Origin: Kocuria sp.
GTDB taxonomy: Bacteria; Actinomycetota; Actinomycetes; Actinomycetales; Micrococcaceae
Length of the DNA stretch: 7,381 nt
Reading direction: 5' to 3'
Assembly (NCBI GenBank): GCA_030453435.1
Contig: JAKDKI010000109.1
Span: forward strand, 1-7,381
Of the stretch, positions 6,437 through 7,381 are shown in pieces (position 1 is the first letter of the stretch; each line of letters begins with the position of its first letter). Below the pieces are notes generated by a model, which did no database searches, was not told where the DNA came from, and was given only the letters and a program-made list of their open reading frames with translations. The position numbers were made by a program, and so were the translations under genes.

Positions 6437-7129
6437 ATGGAACTGAACGTCCAAGGACGAAACGTTGCGGTGCCGGAGCGATTCAAAGAATACGCGGAGA
6501 AGAAGAGCGAGCGTTTTGCGCAGCTCGGTGACAAGGTGCAGACCATCGAGGTCAAGGTCACCAAAGACAACGGAGTATCGGGACACCAAGGTATTCGCGT
6601 GGAGATCACGGTGATCGGCCGAGGTCCCGTGGTGCGTGCGGAGGCACGCAGCGACGACAAGTTCGCCGCTTTCGACGAGGCCTACGCCAAGCTGATCGAA
6701 CAGCTGCGCAGGGCCCGCGACCGTCGCAAGATCCACCGCGGGGGACACCAACGCCCCGTTGCCGTGCACGAAGCCACCGGTTCTCTGCCGGTACTTCCCA
6801 GCGAAGGACTTCCGGCCCCGGCCAATGAGGAAGAACTCTCCGCAGCCGAGGACGAGGCGTTCAGCGACGAGTACGCGCTGAGTGACGCCCCCACCCCGGT
6901 GGAAATCCGCCGCAAGCGTTTCCCCGCTGACGAGCTCAGCGTGGACGAGGCCGTGGACCAGATGGAACTGGTCGGACACGACTTCTTCCTGTTCGTGGAC
7001 AAGGAAACCCAGGAACCCTCCGCGGTGTACCGCCGCAAGGGCTGGGAGTACGGCGTAATCAGCCTCAGCAAGGACGGCACGGCCGCTGAAGAGCAGGCTC
7101 GCGCTTACCAGGCTCAGGCCAACGTCTGA
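6437..7129 (+). CDS. hpf: Long-form ribosome hibernation promoting factor (HPF)
   Basis: This 230-aa long HPF (RaiA/YfiA family) binds the 30S decoding region and dimerises 70S ribosomes into inactive 100S particles in stationary phase. The N-terminal RaiA-like domain (about 1-103) has the MELNVQGRNVAVPERFKEYAEKK opening, the IRVEITV strand (53-59) and the basic end LRRARDRRKIHRGGH (90-104). An acidic, flexible linker (about 120-152, rich in E, D, S, P) connects to the C-terminal dimerisation domain (about 153-212), with VEIRRKRF, DEAVDQMELVGHDFFLFVDKE and AVYRRKGWEYGVISL. The length is that of the actinobacterial long form. It is preceded by a leader with symmetric elements and followed by an intrinsic terminator. 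Whether it is also read through from comF, 82 nt upstream, is unclear. Confidence 0.95.
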   Translation: MELNVQGRNVAVPERFKEYAEKKSERFAQLGDKVQTIEVKVTKDNGVSGHQGIRVEITVIGRGPVVRAEARSDDKFAAFDEAYAKLIEQLRRARDRRKIHRGGHQRPVAVHEATGSLPVLPSEGLPAPANEEELSAAEDEAFSDEYALSDAPTPVEIRRKRFPADELSVDEAVDQMELVGHDFFLFVDKETQEPSAVYRRKGWEYGVISLSKDGTAAEEQARAYQAQANV

Positions 7130-7146
7130 AAAGTTCAGTAACCTCT

Positions 7147-7161
7147 GACGGCTCAACCGTC
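7147..7161 (+). terminator. Small hairpin just upstream of the main terminator
   Basis: GACGG (7147-7151) and CCGTC (7157-7161) form a perfect 5-bp stem with a 5-nt loop, ending 1 nt before the large terminator stem. There is no T-run of its own. It probably belongs to the 3' end structure of the hpf transcript. Confidence 0.35.
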
Positions 7162-7162
7162 G

Positions 7163-7207
7163 ACACCGGGCCCCGCGGCTTCCAGCCAATGCGGGGCCCG
7201 GTGTTTT
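7163..7207 (+). terminator. Strong intrinsic terminator after hpf
   Basis: ACACCGGGCCCCGC (7163-7176) pairs perfectly over 14 bp with GCGGGGCCCGGTGT (7191-7204), followed by TTTT (7204-7207). The 14-nt loop can fold again: GGCT (7177-7180) pairs with AGCC (7184-7187). This ends the hpf transcript, so secA needs its own promoter. Confidence 0.92.
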
Positions 7208-7230
7208 GCCGCACTATCCCGCGATCATCC
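7208..7230 (+). repeat. Direct repeat copy 2 (upstream of secA)
   Basis: GC-C-GCACTATCCCGCG-A-TCATCC is the second copy of the element at 6396-6417. It starts directly after the terminator T-run and covers the position expected for the secA -35. Confidence 0.6.
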
Positions 7231-7243
7231 AGCCGGACTCACG

Positions 7244-7249
7244 TACACT
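7244..7249 (+). promoter_or_regulatory. Candidate secA -10 element
   Basis: TACACT fits TAnnnT and lies 43 nt before the secA start, in the gap between the hpf terminator and secA. The -35 region (about 7221-7226) is poor and overlaps direct repeat copy 2. A separate promoter is required here because of the upstream terminator. Confidence 0.4.
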
Positions 7250-7277
7250 GATCCGCGGTGCACCACCGTCCACAACT

Positions 7278-7283
7278 GAGGAG
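7278..7283 (+). promoter_or_regulatory. Shine-Dalgarno of secA
   Basis: GAGGAG lies 9 nt before GTG 7293 and supports that start. Confidence 0.7.
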
Positions 7284-7292
7284 CGAACATAC

Positions 7293-7381
7293 GTGGCGTC
7301 ATTCCTGGAAAAAGTCCTTCGGACCGGGGATAAGCAGGTCCTGAAGCGACTGAGGTCCTACACGGACGCCGTGAACAGCCT
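7293..7381 (+). CDS. secA: SecA preprotein translocase ATPase (5' end only)
   Basis: Only 29 complete codons are inside the window, starting from a GTG. The translated start (MASFLEKVLRTGDKQ, then LKRLRSYTDAVNS) is the characteristic SecA N-terminal helix region of Micrococcales, which I remember as MASLIEKLLRTGDKK with NYADSIN. SecA is the ATPase motor that pushes unfolded preproteins through SecYEG. The position after hpf is the usual actinobacterial one for the housekeeping secA (secA1). None of the ATPase motifs fall inside the window, so the call rests on the N-terminus and synteny. Confidence 0.88.
   Translation, partial: MASFLEKVLRTGDKQVLKRLRSYTDAVNS

Noticed and set aside
1..7381. 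A novel multigene system (defence, mobile or biosynthetic)
   Set aside because: All supported genes are recognisable core actinobacterial genes, mostly in conserved order. There are no transposase, integrase, phage, toxin or CRISPR-like features.

Overview
This window is from a high-GC Gram-positive bacterium (Actinomycetota). It is most likely a member of the Micrococcales, and Micrococcaceae-like by the feel of the protein sequences. The evidence is the gene order mtrA-mtrB-lpqB-comF-hpf-secA, which is a conserved actinobacterial core locus, together with GC-rich codon use and several GTG starts. Every gene I can support is on the + strand. The taxonomic placement is from recognition and not from a search.

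Layout: (1) Positions 1-50 hold a perfect 11-bp inverted repeat, followed by a MetE-like (UROD/MetE superfamily) gene, about 84-1094. This gene keeps the family's overall sequence but appears to have lost the usual N-terminal Gly-Ser-Pro motif and the zinc-ligand motifs. (2) An 88-bp gap leads into the two-component operon. It consists of response regulator mtrA (1183-1869), sensor kinase mtrB (1866-3689) and lipoprotein lpqB (3686-5401). Each junction is a 4-bp ATGA stop/start overlap, so the three are almost certainly cotranscribed and translationally coupled. (3) A roughly 150-bp spacer with an inverted repeat precedes comF (about 5554-6354), a ComF-type phosphoribosyltransferase. (4) A short leader with stacked inverted repeats precedes hpf (6437-7129), the long ribosome hibernation factor, which is closed by a strong intrinsic terminator (7163-7207). 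(5) A promoter-like region and a good Shine-Dalgarno sequence start secA at 7293, which runs off the window.

How the genes work together: MtrB senses an envelope signal and phosphorylates MtrA, which controls cell-wall and division genes. LpqB is the lipoprotein partner of MtrB. ComF is a PRTase-fold protein of uncertain physiological role in this group. HPF dimerises and inactivates ribosomes in stationary phase, and SecA drives protein export. These are housekeeping functions in their expected order. I see no CRISPR array, mobile element, defence cassette, tRNA or rRNA, and no convincing sign of an undescribed multigene system.

The most interesting points are smaller. They are the apparently degenerate MetE-like protein, a near-identical 22/23-bp direct repeat placed upstream of both hpf and secA, inverted repeats in the hpf and comF upstream regions (one resembling an actinobacterial LexA core), and a T-G-S repeat tail on MtrB.
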